64,000 bases of DNA from an uncultured Eubacteriales bacterium (lineage in GTDB: Bacteria; Bacillota; Clostridia; Oscillospirales; Oscillospiraceae). This document shows, piece after piece, positions 52,310 to 61,004 of the stretch. The notes under the pieces are model-generated. The model made no database searches. It was not told where the DNA came from and saw nothing but the letters and a program-made list of their open reading frames with translations. The position numbers and the translations under genes were made by a program. Position 1 is the stretch's first letter. Each line of letters begins with the position of its first letter. The stretch is from NCBI GenBank assembly GCA_905198835.1, contig CAJKDY010000013.1, positions 1-64,000 of the forward strand. Direction: 5' to 3'.

Positions 52310-52337
52310 TTTATAAACAAAGTTGCAGGAGGCTGTT

Positions 52338-53663
52338 ATGGATAGATCTAGAATTTTTGATAGTGCATATCACAATCAGAGTATATCTTTGGCAAAAGTT
52401 CAAGAAATCGGGCCTGCACTGGAAAAAGAAATTAAATCCAAGCTTGCATGGGATAGCGGCAGACTGGTTTACTATAAAGATAGGGCGAAAGGGATTTCTT
52501 ATGACATCCAGGTTGATGCGTGCTTTCCGTCGCTAAAAGCTCCAGAGGCATTTGCATCCGTAACTTACTGTAATCCCGATACACCAGGCCATAGCAATGA
52601 GAATAAGTTGCAACTCAAACTGGGAGAGCTTATGCTTTTTAAGGCTCGATATCCGCAGTTAAAGGGCATTCTAATCATTGGCGGAACAAAAGAAGCGTGG
52701 CTTCCTTATGTGATACAAGCCTTCGAGTATTTTTTTGACACTGTTCTATGTACATGGGAGAAAGACTTTGACAAACGCATATCGGCCATTGCTCTTGACC
52801 CCCAAAGCATCCAGCTCAAACACGCCGATATCTGGGAACGGCTAAGTGCTGAATGGGATGCAGTTTCTCTTTCGCTTGAAGCCCCGATCAATTCGTTTCT
52901 TCGAGAAAGGGCCTGGGAGTATATGCGTAGCCGCGGGTGCGAGGGAGATGTTCCTTCTAAGATCCAAAACCAAATTATCCGAAACTGTATGCAGGCCGCA
53001 TATGATTGTAGTGTTGCCACGCGGGCGAGAAGTGGCGTGGAGTGGCAAAACTATATGTGCGGTCAATGGGGAAAGCTATGGCAATCTCGTTCGTTTTTTA
53101 ACCCTGCGGAAGCCGCCATTGAGATCGTACTAAAGCAAAAACAATATGCCTATTTGGGCGGTATCGCTGCGGATGTTGAGGTTCCTTCCCTAATTCATTA
53201 TTTGGGGGGGACCCATGTAGATAACACAAAGGTGTCCGAGGATTTTGTCACGTATTCCCTTAGGTATAATATGCCGGTGCTCATTCAATCGAAGGCTACT
53301 GGAGGGGGAAGAGAGCGGCATGGAAAGAATATCCAAAATCGCACAAAAGAACAAATTGCGCGTAGCTTGTTTTACCGCGGATACATAAAAGACGACCACT
53401 TGCGGATTCGTGATAAGGATTATATTTGGATCAGTGTGTTAGACGGTAACTGGGGTGTGACTAAGAAAACCCCATTGAAATATATCCACATGCTCCAGTG
53501 GGCAGGATACGATTATCTGATTGCGGCAGACAGCCTTGTCGATGAGAAGCTGGACGTGACGGCGAACAATCCCCTGTCTGCGATTCTATCAGAACTTAAC
53601 TGCGTAAAAGATCCGATAGAATTCAAAAAGCTTTGGGAAACATGGAGAGCAGGCAGAAAATAA
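52338..53663 (+). CDS. Putative type II restriction endonuclease
   Basis: A 441-residue soluble protein whose DNA is clearly less GC-rich than the chromosome. ATG 52338 has AGGAGG at 8 nt. It is convergent with a double DNA methyltransferase and shares a bidirectional terminator with it, the common layout of a restriction-modification pair. I recognise no known nuclease family with certainty. A candidate active-site region is MPVLIQSKATGGG (about residues 312-324) with an acidic position in the preceding EDFVTYSL and a basic RERHGKN after it, which could be a PD-(D/E)xK variant. ISYDIQVDACFPS near residue 55 is another acidic patch. The call rests mainly on context. Confidence 0.6.
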   Translation: MDRSRIFDSAYHNQSISLAKVQEIGPALEKEIKSKLAWDSGRLVYYKDRAKGISYDIQVDACFPSLKAPEAFASVTYCNPDTPGHSNENKLQLKLGELMLFKARYPQLKGILIIGGTKEAWLPYVIQAFEYFFDTVLCTWEKDFDKRISAIALDPQSIQLKHADIWERLSAEWDAVSLSLEAPINSFLRERAWEYMRSRGCEGDVPSKIQNQIIRNCMQAAYDCSVATRARSGVEWQNYMCGQWGKLWQSRSFFNPAEAAIEIVLKQKQYAYLGGIAADVEVPSLIHYLGGTHVDNTKVSEDFVTYSLRYNMPVLIQSKATGGGRERHGKNIQNRTKEQIARSLFYRGYIKDDHLRIRDKDYIWISVLDGNWGVTKKTPLKYIHMLQWAGYDYLIAADSLVDEKLDVTANNPLSAILSELNCVKDPIEFKKLWETWRAGRK

Positions 53664-53703
53664 AGCAAGTGAGGGATTCCTACGGCCGGATCCCTCACTT
53701 GCT
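53664..53703. terminator. Bidirectional terminator between nuclease and methyltransferase genes
   Basis: AGCAAGTGAGGGAT (53664-53677) pairs with ATCCCTCACTTGCT (53690-53703), 14 perfect pairs across a 12-nt loop, directly against both stop codons. Confidence 0.85.
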
Positions 53704-56700
53704 CTATTTATATTCAAGAATGACGATTGACTCGCGAACTGAAATTCTCCCATATTTCCGCATCTGCTGCGGGCTGTTTCCCTTCATTCTCGCGACCATA
53801 ATTTTTTTCGCCGTAAAGCCATATTGCTCCGCTATTTTGCATGCAATGTGATCCAATGGGATTACCACACCATTCCAGCGGCAGTTCGCTACGACAAAAG
53901 CAACCTTTGCCTTATCCTGCAAAAACATCGGTAGCCGCTTGAAAAATGTGTCCAAATCATTAAAATACCCTGCAATCATATGGGGAATTTTGGCGTTGTT
54001 GCTTTTTTGCTTTCGTACCGCATCGATGATCGCATTGACTTCTGGCACAGAGCAAACAGGGTTCTCAGGGAGTGCTGCCTCCGTGTGGGAACAAAACGAT
54101 TTCTTTACTAAATCCGTATATTCTTTGTTGCTCCCAACCAAATTCAAAAGGCTCAATTCCGTCTTTTGCTGAGAGAAGTAATTATTTCTGTTGAGATATG
54201 GAGGAGATGTAATAACAATACTCGCTTTGGGAGCAGCAATGCTAAAATCCCGAATATCTGCGCAGTACACGTGTGGTTTTGCTGAACCGACATTATGTGT
54301 GAGCACTGAAATGTCATCCAGCATAGTGCAAACCTTTTTCTTAAATATCTCGGTCACATCTGCATCTTCATCAATTAGTTTAATATTTAGTTTATTCACG
54401 CCTACATGGCTCTCATCGTTTAAAAATCGATAATGGGACCCGTGCTTTCGCATTACACTGATTTCCTCCTGCACAGATATCAGCGCCAAAAACAAAAAAT
54501 CCTTTTCTATTGGTTCAAGCTCACTTGCCCGAATCCAGTGCTGTATATGCACTGTCTGCGCCAGTATGTACGGGTAAAACGCTTTCAAAAGGAAGCTTTT
54601 AAATTGCAAGTCTCCGAAATCATATATAAAACCCTGTTTAAGCATACGAATAGATTCAGAGATGTGTTTCGCATTTTCAGATGTCCAGTCATGTGTTTTA
54701 ACGCGGGTGATCCAGCATGACAGGGGGGAAACATCACAACCTACAGATTTGATACCGTTATTCTTACTTGCCAGCAGTGTAGTGCCGCCACCGCAAAACG
54801 GGTCAAAAACGATATCTTTGCTTGAAGCATGAAACTCCGAAAGCAGCCGATGCACTAGGGTGGTTGAATATCCCTGTGTGTACTTATACCATCTCTGAAC
54901 AGGCATTTTCTTATCGTTTTGATAGGTTACCAAAGTCCGATATTCCGGGTGGCTTTCATGCAATGTATTGTAGCAAGTTAATTCTACAGGGAGATACCTC
55001 TCCCGTTCTTCCGGCGTTAAATCAGGATAGGCGGTATCTACCAGCACGTCATCATATTTATCCATTTGTCCGTTTGGGCTTTCCGGTATTGTACTGGTGT
55101 GTCCTTTCCGGGGCATTGACGTGGCATGATATTTGCTTAATTCGGAGGCAATTTTATTGACTAGCCTCTTAGAAAAACCGAAAGAACCAGCAACTATCCA
55201 GTTAAGCTGATGCCACAACGAGTCGTTTTCCGGTTTCTTTGACAACTGAGCTACTGTGGACATCAGTTGTTCGTCATGCAGAATATCAATTCTTGGCAGG
55301 AAAATGTTTTGCGCATGGCTTTTGTACATCCGAAACCACCCACTGTGTAGATTTGTACCTATGCAGCGATATTGATATTCCATGACCTCCGTCGACAGGA
55401 TGAATGACCATGCCAGCATTTCGCGTTGTTCCATATTATTTAACGGAACGAGCGCGTATCCTGCGCTGAAGCATATCTTCCCCTCCACATCTGCAGCAAA
55501 CTCTGCTCGCGGCATCATTTCCTTAATAAATATTTTTGGGCTATCCATCGTAGACAAGCTTTGGGGCCGGCTATACCCGTACCAGTCCTTTCTTCCAATC
55601 TGAGCTGCCTCTATCTGTTGTTGCAATCTTGTATATGCGTGGGGATTTTGCTTTGCAAAATGAGCTTCTGGCACGATCATACTTCTGCCCTGGCAAGATG
55701 TATAGGGCCATATAATCCTTTGTCTCGATAAAATGTATCCGCGCTTTATATTTGTACCGTCTACATAGTCCCGGATGCATGGTTCCCGCGGAAAGACACC
55801 TTCTACAATGAATGCTTTGTTGTTGCCAGTGCGGAATCCTTGCGAGATTGCAAACATGGAGGTCAGCGGTAGTCCGTTTTTTCGAATTTGTTGTAAAAAG
55901 GCGTTCTCCCTTTCTGACCTGAATTCCCAAGGAAAGGAGAAAAGCTGCCTGCTGCTATAAGTACTCTTGTGTGTTTGCAATGACCTGAGAATGTCCTCAA
56001 TTTTGGCCGCTTTTGCAAGCGGGGCATAATCATAATGAAAGCTATATTCTGCTGTTGGCATGGCCTTTTCAAAAATCAACACACAAATGTAGGTTGTTTT
56101 ATCTTCAAATATCTGATTGTCTCCAAAATCGATGACTTCCAGAATCCGAACATGATGGGCAAGGTGTTCGCAAATTTGTTTCCCATAGGCAGAGAAAAAA
56201 ACTTTTCGAGGCAAAATTAGCCCGCATATACCACCTTCTTTTAGCAACTGAATCGCTTTCGCAATAAAAGCGACCGACAAATCGTATGCTCCCCTTACAA
56301 ATCTGCTGTAAAACTGATCGCCATCAAGGCGCGTTTTCAGGACTTGCGGCATGTTCTGTACACGAACATAGGGGGGATTGCCTACCAAAACGTCAAAGCA
56401 ATCTGTGTATTCCTCTGTATCGAATAGAGTATCCAGGTGCTCAATACTGTTCTGCACGGATGCATAATAGCGACAGGACATTTGGAACAACATCTGATTT
56501 TTTTCAAAGGAAAGTGTATTTGTATTCGGGAAATACCGGTTCAGCGCATTGATAAATACACCCATTCCGGAGCAAAAGTCACCAACGACTGTTGCCCCGG
56601 AAGGATGATAGTAATCTTTGCATTTTTTTACAATAAAATCCGCTAAAGAAAAGGGGGTTAACACGATGCCGTCAGAAATAATCTCATGTTCGGTGAGCTG

Positions 56701-56775
56701 AGCAGTCCCCAAAAGGTTTATTTCGTCCGGAGTTAAGTCTACTAAACAATGTGTTTCTTGTTGCTTTTCACACAT
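53704..56775 (-). CDS. Fused double DNA methyltransferase (two amino-methyltransferase domains in one chain)
   Basis: A 1023-residue protein with two complete methyltransferase modules. Module 1: SAM-binding DFCSGMGVFINAL near residue 68 and catalytic NPPY (133-136), the gamma/N6-adenine TaqI/Eco57I type, followed by a TaqI-like target-recognition region (about 280-540). Module 2: DPFCGGGTTLL from Asp658 and catalytic SPPY (857-860), an N6-adenine/N4-cytosine type. Two different modules in one chain usually modify the two strands of an asymmetric site, as in type IIS systems. Its DNA is less GC-rich than the chromosome. It is convergent with the putative nuclease and has its own strong promoter, as needed to protect DNA first. 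Confidence 0.88.
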   Translation of the reverse strand: MCEKQQETHCLVDLTPDEINLLGTAQLTEHEIISDGIVLTPFSLADFIVKKCKDYYHPSGATVVGDFCSGMGVFINALNRYFPNTNTLSFEKNQMLFQMSCRYYASVQNSIEHLDTLFDTEEYTDCFDVLVGNPPYVRVQNMPQVLKTRLDGDQFYSRFVRGAYDLSVAFIAKAIQLLKEGGICGLILPRKVFFSAYGKQICEHLAHHVRILEVIDFGDNQIFEDKTTYICVLIFEKAMPTAEYSFHYDYAPLAKAAKIEDILRSLQTHKSTYSSRQLFSFPWEFRSERENAFLQQIRKNGLPLTSMFAISQGFRTGNNKAFIVEGVFPREPCIRDYVDGTNIKRGYILSRQRIIWPYTSCQGRSMIVPEAHFAKQNPHAYTRLQQQIEAAQIGRKDWYGYSRPQSLSTMDSPKIFIKEMMPRAEFAADVEGKICFSAGYALVPLNNMEQREMLAWSFILSTEVMEYQYRCIGTNLHSGWFRMYKSHAQNIFLPRIDILHDEQLMSTVAQLSKKPENDSLWHQLNWIVAGSFGFSKRLVNKIASELSKYHATSMPRKGHTSTIPESPNGQMDKYDDVLVDTAYPDLTPEERERYLPVELTCYNTLHESHPEYRTLVTYQNDKKMPVQRWYKYTQGYSTTLVHRLLSEFHASSKDIVFDPFCGGGTTLLASKNNGIKSVGCDVSPLSCWITRVKTHDWTSENAKHISESIRMLKQGFIYDFGDLQFKSFLLKAFYPYILAQTVHIQHWIRASELEPIEKDFLFLALISVQEEISVMRKHGSHYRFLNDESHVGVNKLNIKLIDEDADVTEIFKKKVCTMLDDISVLTHNVGSAKPHVYCADIRDFSIAAPKASIVITSPPYLNRNNYFSQQKTELSLLNLVGSNKEYTDLVKKSFCSHTEAALPENPVCSVPEVNAIIDAVRKQKSNNAKIPHMIAGYFNDLDTFFKRLPMFLQDKAKVAFVVANCRWNGVVIPLDHIACKIAEQYGFTAKKIMVARMKGNSPQQMRKYGRISVRESIVILEYK

Positions 56776-56815
56776 GATATCGTACTCACCTCATCACGAG
56801 AAGAATCCCACGTGA

Positions 56816-56844
56816 ATTATACCACGATTAGAGCAACCTTTCAA
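56816..56844 (-). promoter_or_regulatory. Promoter of the methyltransferase gene
   Basis: Minus strand: TTGAAA (56839-56844), 17-nt spacer, TATAAT (56816-56821). Closer to consensus than the nuclease promoter. Confidence 0.75.
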
Positions 56845-56906
56845 GCCGATTGTATAATTTAATACTCAGCTTTTTACTGACTGAATGTGAATGATACAAT
56901 CACCTA

Positions 56907-56939
56907 TCAACCCACCCGCATTTTTTGCGGGTGGGTTGA
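56907..56939. repeat. Strong hairpin, 14-bp inverted repeat
   Basis: TCAACCCACCCGCA and TGCGGGTGGGTTGA flank TTTTT. There is no T-run outside the stem. It lies at the right edge of the restriction island between MTase promoter and primase remnant; 56845-57093 otherwise shows no gene. Confidence 0.7.
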
Positions 56940-57093
56940 CTTTGGCAGGAAAGATTTGCCCTCAAGGTTAATTGTTGCCTGCTCACGGGGCTCTTAAGTA
57001 AGGGACGAAGTGACCCAAAGCATTATGGACTACAAGGGAACGCTCCAATCCAGCGTGGTACAGCGCTGCTCTCAGAGAAAAGGTGAAAATGGA

Positions 57094-57607
57094 ATGCACA
57101 AAAAGCTGCCGCAAAAACTAAAAGGGACTGCCTGCTCGGCTACCCGCCGCTATGGCAGGATTGGTATGGGTATCTTTGGCGAATACCGCACTGCGGATAT
57201 CGGCCACTGTGTAGAGGGGATGGCACTCTGTCTGACTTGGTGCAGGATATTGTGGACATCATGGACTCCTATACCAAGTGCAGTCCCTCAGGCTCTGGCA
57301 TCCGCATTATCTTTAAAACGGAAGGGGTGGAATATGATGGAACTGGGTACTACATCAACAATCGCAGCCTGAGAGTCATGTGTCTGGCTACGCCCAAAAA
57401 CTCGTCACCTTGACTGGTAATGCCATCAAGGAAAAAGGTGTAGAGGAGCTTAGCACTGAATTGCTGACTATCCTGGAAAAGTATATGACCAAGCCAACGC
57501 CTCCTTCGGCACAGGCTGCAAGGGGTCCTGGAAGTTATCTGTCGGATGCATCTGTCATCACTAAGGCCAGTCCATCCAAGCAGGATGAGAAGTCCCCCTC
57601 CCTGTAG
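57094..57607 (+). pseudogene. Frameshifted remnant of a phage/element primase (AEP/PrimPol-type N-terminal domain)
   Basis: Three consecutive frames read like one primase. From ATG 57094: RRYGRIGMGIFGEY then ADIGHCVE (57193-57216), where family members have the DIDHC metal-binding site. A two-base shift then gives DGTLSDLVQDIVDIMDSY, then TKCSPSGSGIRIIF, then YDGTGYYINN (to about 57375). A further shift near 57377 gives SGYAQKLVTLTGNAIKEKG and on to TILEKYMTKPTPPSA, stop at 57605. SPSGSGIRI and VTLTGNAI are hallmark segments. The DID to DIG change and two frameshifts make it inactive. No helicase half remains. Confidence 0.7.
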
Positions 57608-57745
57608 AAGGGAGACGTCCCGAAAAGGAAAACCACAGTGAAGCAAACCTTACACTTTGCTCTACGCAAGTACACAGGTACAGCGCATACAGATCGTGTA
57701 GAACTGTGTCAGAGAGTTCAATCCGCCGCTACAAAAAAACGACAA

Positions 57746-57784
57746 GGAATTGGCATAGTCGTGAAATGCGACTATGCCAATTCC
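57746..57784 (-). terminator. Terminator of pncB (minus strand)
   Basis: GGAATTGGCATAGTCG (57746-57761) pairs fully with CGACTATGCCAATTCC (57769-57784). On the minus strand a seven-T run follows a few bases after the stem. 57608-57745 holds no recognisable gene. Confidence 0.7.
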
Positions 57785-57824
57785 TCCAGAGGTCATAAAT
57801 CCCTTAGCTGTCTCGCCTTTTTGC

Positions 57825-59270
57825 TTACGCCTTGTGTCCTTGCTCTTTCAGCAGCTCCTGCTTGATGTGCCAGAGTCTGGGGGAGAGGTCCACGTAGTAG
57901 TTGTGGGGATTCTCAAAGCGCTTGACCTCGTCCCAGAGAGTGTCCACCTGCTGGGCGCAGTAGGCCCTCGCCTCCTCCAGCGTGGGCGTCTGGTAGACCA
58001 GCTTGCCGCTTTGGAAGATGGGCTGCAGCAGGGGCACGGCCTTGTAGTCGGTGAGGGTCTGGCTCTTCCAGGTGGCCTGGGGATCGAAGAGCTCCAGGGG
58101 CCCTTCCACCTTTTCGTCGTGAACAGCGATATAGTCGGCAAAGGCCATGCCGGTGTCCGGCTCGAAGAGGCGGTAGACCTTCTTGAAGTGGGGGGTGGTG
58201 ATCTTGGCGGGGTTTTCGCTGACCTTGATCTTGGGAATGACCGTACCGTCGTCGTCCTCGATGGCCACCAGCTTATAGACCCCGCCGAAGACGGGCTGGG
58301 ACTTGGAGGTAATGAGCCGCTCGCCCACGCCGAAGGCGTCCAGCTGGGCGCCCTGCTGAATGAGGTCCCGGATGATGTATTCATCCAGGGAGTTGGAGGC
58401 CACGATCTTACACTCGGTCCAGCCCGCCGCGTCCAGCATCTTTCGGGCCTTTTGGGACAGGTAGGTCAGGTCGCCCGAGTCGATGCGGATGGCGCAGTTT
58501 TTGATGCCCTGGGGCTTCAAAACAGCGTCAAAGGCCCGAATGGCGTTGGGCACGCCGGACTTTAAGACGTTGTAGGTGTCCACCAGCAAGGTGGAGGCGG
58601 TGGGGTAGAGCTTGCAGTAGGTCTCAAAGGCGGTATACTCGTCAGGGAACATCTGGACCCAGGAGTGGGCCATGGTGCCGGTGGCGGGGGCGCCGTAGAT
58701 CTGGTCGGCCATGGCGCAGGCGGTGCCGCTGGCCCCGGCCAGATAGGCCGCCCGGGCCCCCAGAATGGCGGCGTCCGGGCCCTGGGCCCGGCGGGAGCCG
58801 AACTCGCTGACCGGCCGGCCCTGGGCGGAGCGAACGATGCGGTTGGTCTTGGTGGCGATCAGGCTCTGGTGGTTCAGCGTCAGCAGGATAAAGGTCTCCA
58901 CGAACTGGGCCTGGATGGCCTTGGCCCGGACGGTGAGGATGGGCTCGCCGGGGAAGATGGGCGTCCCCTCGGGCACGGCCCACACATCGCCCTCAAAGCG
59001 AAAGGAGCGAAGATAGTCCAAAAACTCCTCTTTGAAGCAGCCCTTGCTCCGGAGATAGGCGATGTCGTCGTCGTCAAAGCGGAGGTTTTGGATGTAGTCG
59101 ATGACCTGCTCCAGCCCCGCGGCAATGGCGAAGCCGCCGCCGTCGGGCACGTCCCGGAAGAAGACGTCGAAGTAGCAGACCTTGTCCTTCATGGGTGTTT
59201 GGAAGTAGCCGTTGCCCATGGTCAGCTCGTAAAAGTCAAAGAGCATGGTGTGGTTATCCCGAATTTTCAT
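57825..59270 (-). CDS. pncB: Nicotinate phosphoribosyltransferase
   Basis: A 481-residue enzyme that makes nicotinate mononucleotide from nicotinate and PRPP, the first step of Preiss-Handler NAD salvage. Recognisable blocks: DFYELTMGNGYF near the N-terminus, NRIVRSAQGRPVSEFGSRRAQG, the GTMAHSWVQMF segment with the phosphorylated-His region, LVDTYNVLKSGVPNAI, and IRIDSGDLTYLS with the catalytic Asp. ATG 59270 with AAAGGAGG upstream. It is divergent from the YitT gene and near a NAD-dependent deacylase. Confidence 0.95.
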   Translation of the reverse strand: MKIRDNHTMLFDFYELTMGNGYFQTPMKDKVCYFDVFFRDVPDGGGFAIAAGLEQVIDYIQNLRFDDDDIAYLRSKGCFKEEFLDYLRSFRFEGDVWAVPEGTPIFPGEPILTVRAKAIQAQFVETFILLTLNHQSLIATKTNRIVRSAQGRPVSEFGSRRAQGPDAAILGARAAYLAGASGTACAMADQIYGAPATGTMAHSWVQMFPDEYTAFETYCKLYPTASTLLVDTYNVLKSGVPNAIRAFDAVLKPQGIKNCAIRIDSGDLTYLSQKARKMLDAAGWTECKIVASNSLDEYIIRDLIQQGAQLDAFGVGERLITSKSQPVFGGVYKLVAIEDDDGTVIPKIKVSENPAKITTPHFKKVYRLFEPDTGMAFADYIAVHDEKVEGPLELFDPQATWKSQTLTDYKAVPLLQPIFQSGKLVYQTPTLEEARAYCAQQVDTLWDEVKRFENPHNYYVDLSPRLWHIKQELLKEQGHKA

Positions 59271-59305
59271 GGTGGGAGCGCCCTCCTTTTGGCCAGGTTG
59301 GCTCT

Positions 59306-59333
59306 ATTATACGCCAAATCCAGAAAAATGCAA
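59306..59333 (-). promoter_or_regulatory. pncB promoter
   Basis: Minus strand: TTGCAT (59328-59333), 16-nt spacer, TATAAT (59306-59311). Its -35 lies two bases from the -35 of the divergent promoter, so the two may compete or be co-regulated. Confidence 0.72.
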
Positions 59334-59335
59334 CC

Positions 59336-59364
59336 TTGCCTTTTGGGGTGTGATAAGATACAAT
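59336..59364 (+). promoter_or_regulatory. Promoter of the YitT-family gene and sirtuin
   Basis: TTGCCT (59336-59341), 17-nt spacer, TACAAT (59359-59364). Confidence 0.65.
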
Positions 59365-59388
59365 AAAAGAAAAAAGGAGGTGGCCGGA

Positions 59389-60264
59389 GTGAAGAAGCTC
59401 AAGGGTCAGCTGCGGGTGAAAAATTTCCTGTGCCTGACCCTGGCCGGGATCATCAACGCCTTTGGGGTGACGGTGTTCCTCATGCCCGTCAAGCTCTACG
59501 ACAGCGGGATGTCGGGCACGTCTATGCTGCTGAGCCAGGTGACGCCTGATTGGCTGAGCCTGTCTTTCTTCCTGGTGGCGCTGAACGTGCCGCTGTTTCT
59601 CTACGGCCTTCGCAAGCAGGGGCCGGCCTTCACCGTCTACGCCATCTATGCTGTGGCCGTCTACGCGCTGTGCGCCGCCCTCATTACGGACGTTTTGCCC
59701 ATCGATGTGTCCTTTGCCTCCCCGCTGGCGGGGACGGACCTGCTTTTGTGCGCTCTCTTTGGCGGGGCCATCTCCGGTATAGGCAGCGGCCTTGCCATCC
59801 GCTACGGTGGGGCCATGGACGGCATGGAGGTGCTGGCGGTGATCTTCGCCAAGCGTTTGGGGCTGTCGGTGGGCACCTTTGTGATGCTCTATAATACCCT
59901 GCTCTACATCCTCTGCGGTTTCGTGGTGGGCAGCTGGATCCTGCCGCTTTACTCCATCGTCACTTATTTTGCCGCGTTGAAGACCCTGGACTTTATCGTG
60001 GAGGGCCTGAACCGCTCCAAGGCCGCCTTCATCGTCACCGTCAAGCCCAAGGAGGTCTGCCGCGCTCTGGGGGACGCCTTTGGCAGCGCGGGCACCAGCA
60101 TGGAGGCCAAGGGCGGCTATACCGGTCAGGACCGGGCCATGATCTATTTTGTGGTCAACCGCTTCCAGATCGGCCGGGTCCGGGACGTGATCCACGACGT
60201 AGACCCCGACGCCTACATCACCATCAGCGAGGTGGCCGATATCTTTGCCGCCAACCACGCCTAA
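59389..60264 (+). CDS. YitT-family membrane protein (DUF161/DUF2179)
   Basis: A 291-residue protein from GTG 59389 behind AAGGAGGTGG. Five to six membrane helices occupy about residues 1-205, with the duplicated DUF161 pattern and the GGAISGIGSGLAIRYGGAMDGMEVLAV segment. The cytoplasmic C-terminus (about 210-290) is DUF2179 with VTVKPKEVCRALGD. Function is poorly known; a transporter role is assumed for the family. It is 12 bp before the sirtuin gene and probably cotranscribed. Confidence 0.88.
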   Translation: MKKLKGQLRVKNFLCLTLAGIINAFGVTVFLMPVKLYDSGMSGTSMLLSQVTPDWLSLSFFLVALNVPLFLYGLRKQGPAFTVYAIYAVAVYALCAALITDVLPIDVSFASPLAGTDLLLCALFGGAISGIGSGLAIRYGGAMDGMEVLAVIFAKRLGLSVGTFVMLYNTLLYILCGFVVGSWILPLYSIVTYFAALKTLDFIVEGLNRSKAAFIVTVKPKEVCRALGDAFGSAGTSMEAKGGYTGQDRAMIYFVVNRFQIGRVRDVIHDVDPDAYITISEVADIFAANHA

Positions 60265-60276
60265 GGAGGAAGAGAC

Positions 60277-60999
60277 GTGAACGAGCTGGAAACGCTGGAG
60301 CAATGGCTCCAAGAGAGCCAAAACATCGTCTTCTTCGGCGGCGCGGGCTGCTCCACCGAGTCGGGGGTGCCCGATTTTAGAAGTGTGGACGGTCTCTATC
60401 ACCAGCAGTACGACTACCCGCCGGAGACCATTCTGTCCCACAGCTTTTTTGTGGCCCGGACCGAGGAGTTTTACCGCTTTTATAAGGCCAAGATGCTGAT
60501 GCTGGACGCCAAGCCCAACCCGGCCCATCTGGCGTTGGCGAAGCTGGAACACCAGGGCAAACTCCGGGCCGTGGTCACTCAGAATATCGACGGGCTCCAC
60601 CAGGCCGCGGGGTCCAAGGCGGTCTTTGAGCTTCACGGCTCGGTCCACCGAAACTACTGCACCAAGTGCGGCAAATTCTTCGATGCGGCCTATCTGAAGG
60701 CGGCTCCCGGCGTGCCCCGGTGCGACGCCTGCGGCGGGCTTATCAAGCCCGACGTGGTGCTCTATGAGGAGGGGCTGGATGAAGCGGTGATGGAGGGGGC
60801 GATCCGGGCCATTCAGGAGGCGGATCTACTCATCATCGGCGGTACGTCTTTGGTGGTCTACCCCGCGGCGGGTCTGGTGCGCTACTACCGGGGAAACCGG
60901 CTGGTCCTCATCAACAAGGACGCCACCCCCTATGACGACAACGCCGACTTGGTCCTCCATGCCCCCATCGGACAAGTGCTGTCCAGTGTTGTGAGGTGA
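60277..60999 (+). CDS. cobB: NAD-dependent protein deacylase (sirtuin)
   Basis: A 240-residue sirtuin. GAGCSTESGVPDFRS is the NAD-binding motif, TQNIDGLHQAAG the nicotinamide pocket, and ELHGS carries the catalytic His. The zinc tetracysteine is CTKC...CDAC. Bacterial type, removing acetyl groups from lysines and releasing nicotinamide. GTG 60277 follows AAGGAGG. It lies beside pncB, which may help recycle the nicotinamide after deamidation; the functional link is inferred. Confidence 0.94.
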   Translation: MNELETLEQWLQESQNIVFFGGAGCSTESGVPDFRSVDGLYHQQYDYPPETILSHSFFVARTEEFYRFYKAKMLMLDAKPNPAHLALAKLEHQGKLRAVVTQNIDGLHQAAGSKAVFELHGSVHRNYCTKCGKFFDAAYLKAAPGVPRCDACGGLIKPDVVLYEEGLDEAVMEGAIRAIQEADLLIIGGTSLVVYPAAGLVRYYRGNRLVLINKDATPYDDNADLVLHAPIGQVLSSVVR

Positions 61000-61004
61000 A
61001 CGCT

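Noticed and set aside
57608..57865. A 75-codon plus-strand frame near 57638-57865
   Set aside because: It runs through the 16-bp pncB terminator hairpin and into the end of pncB, with no protein similarity I can see.
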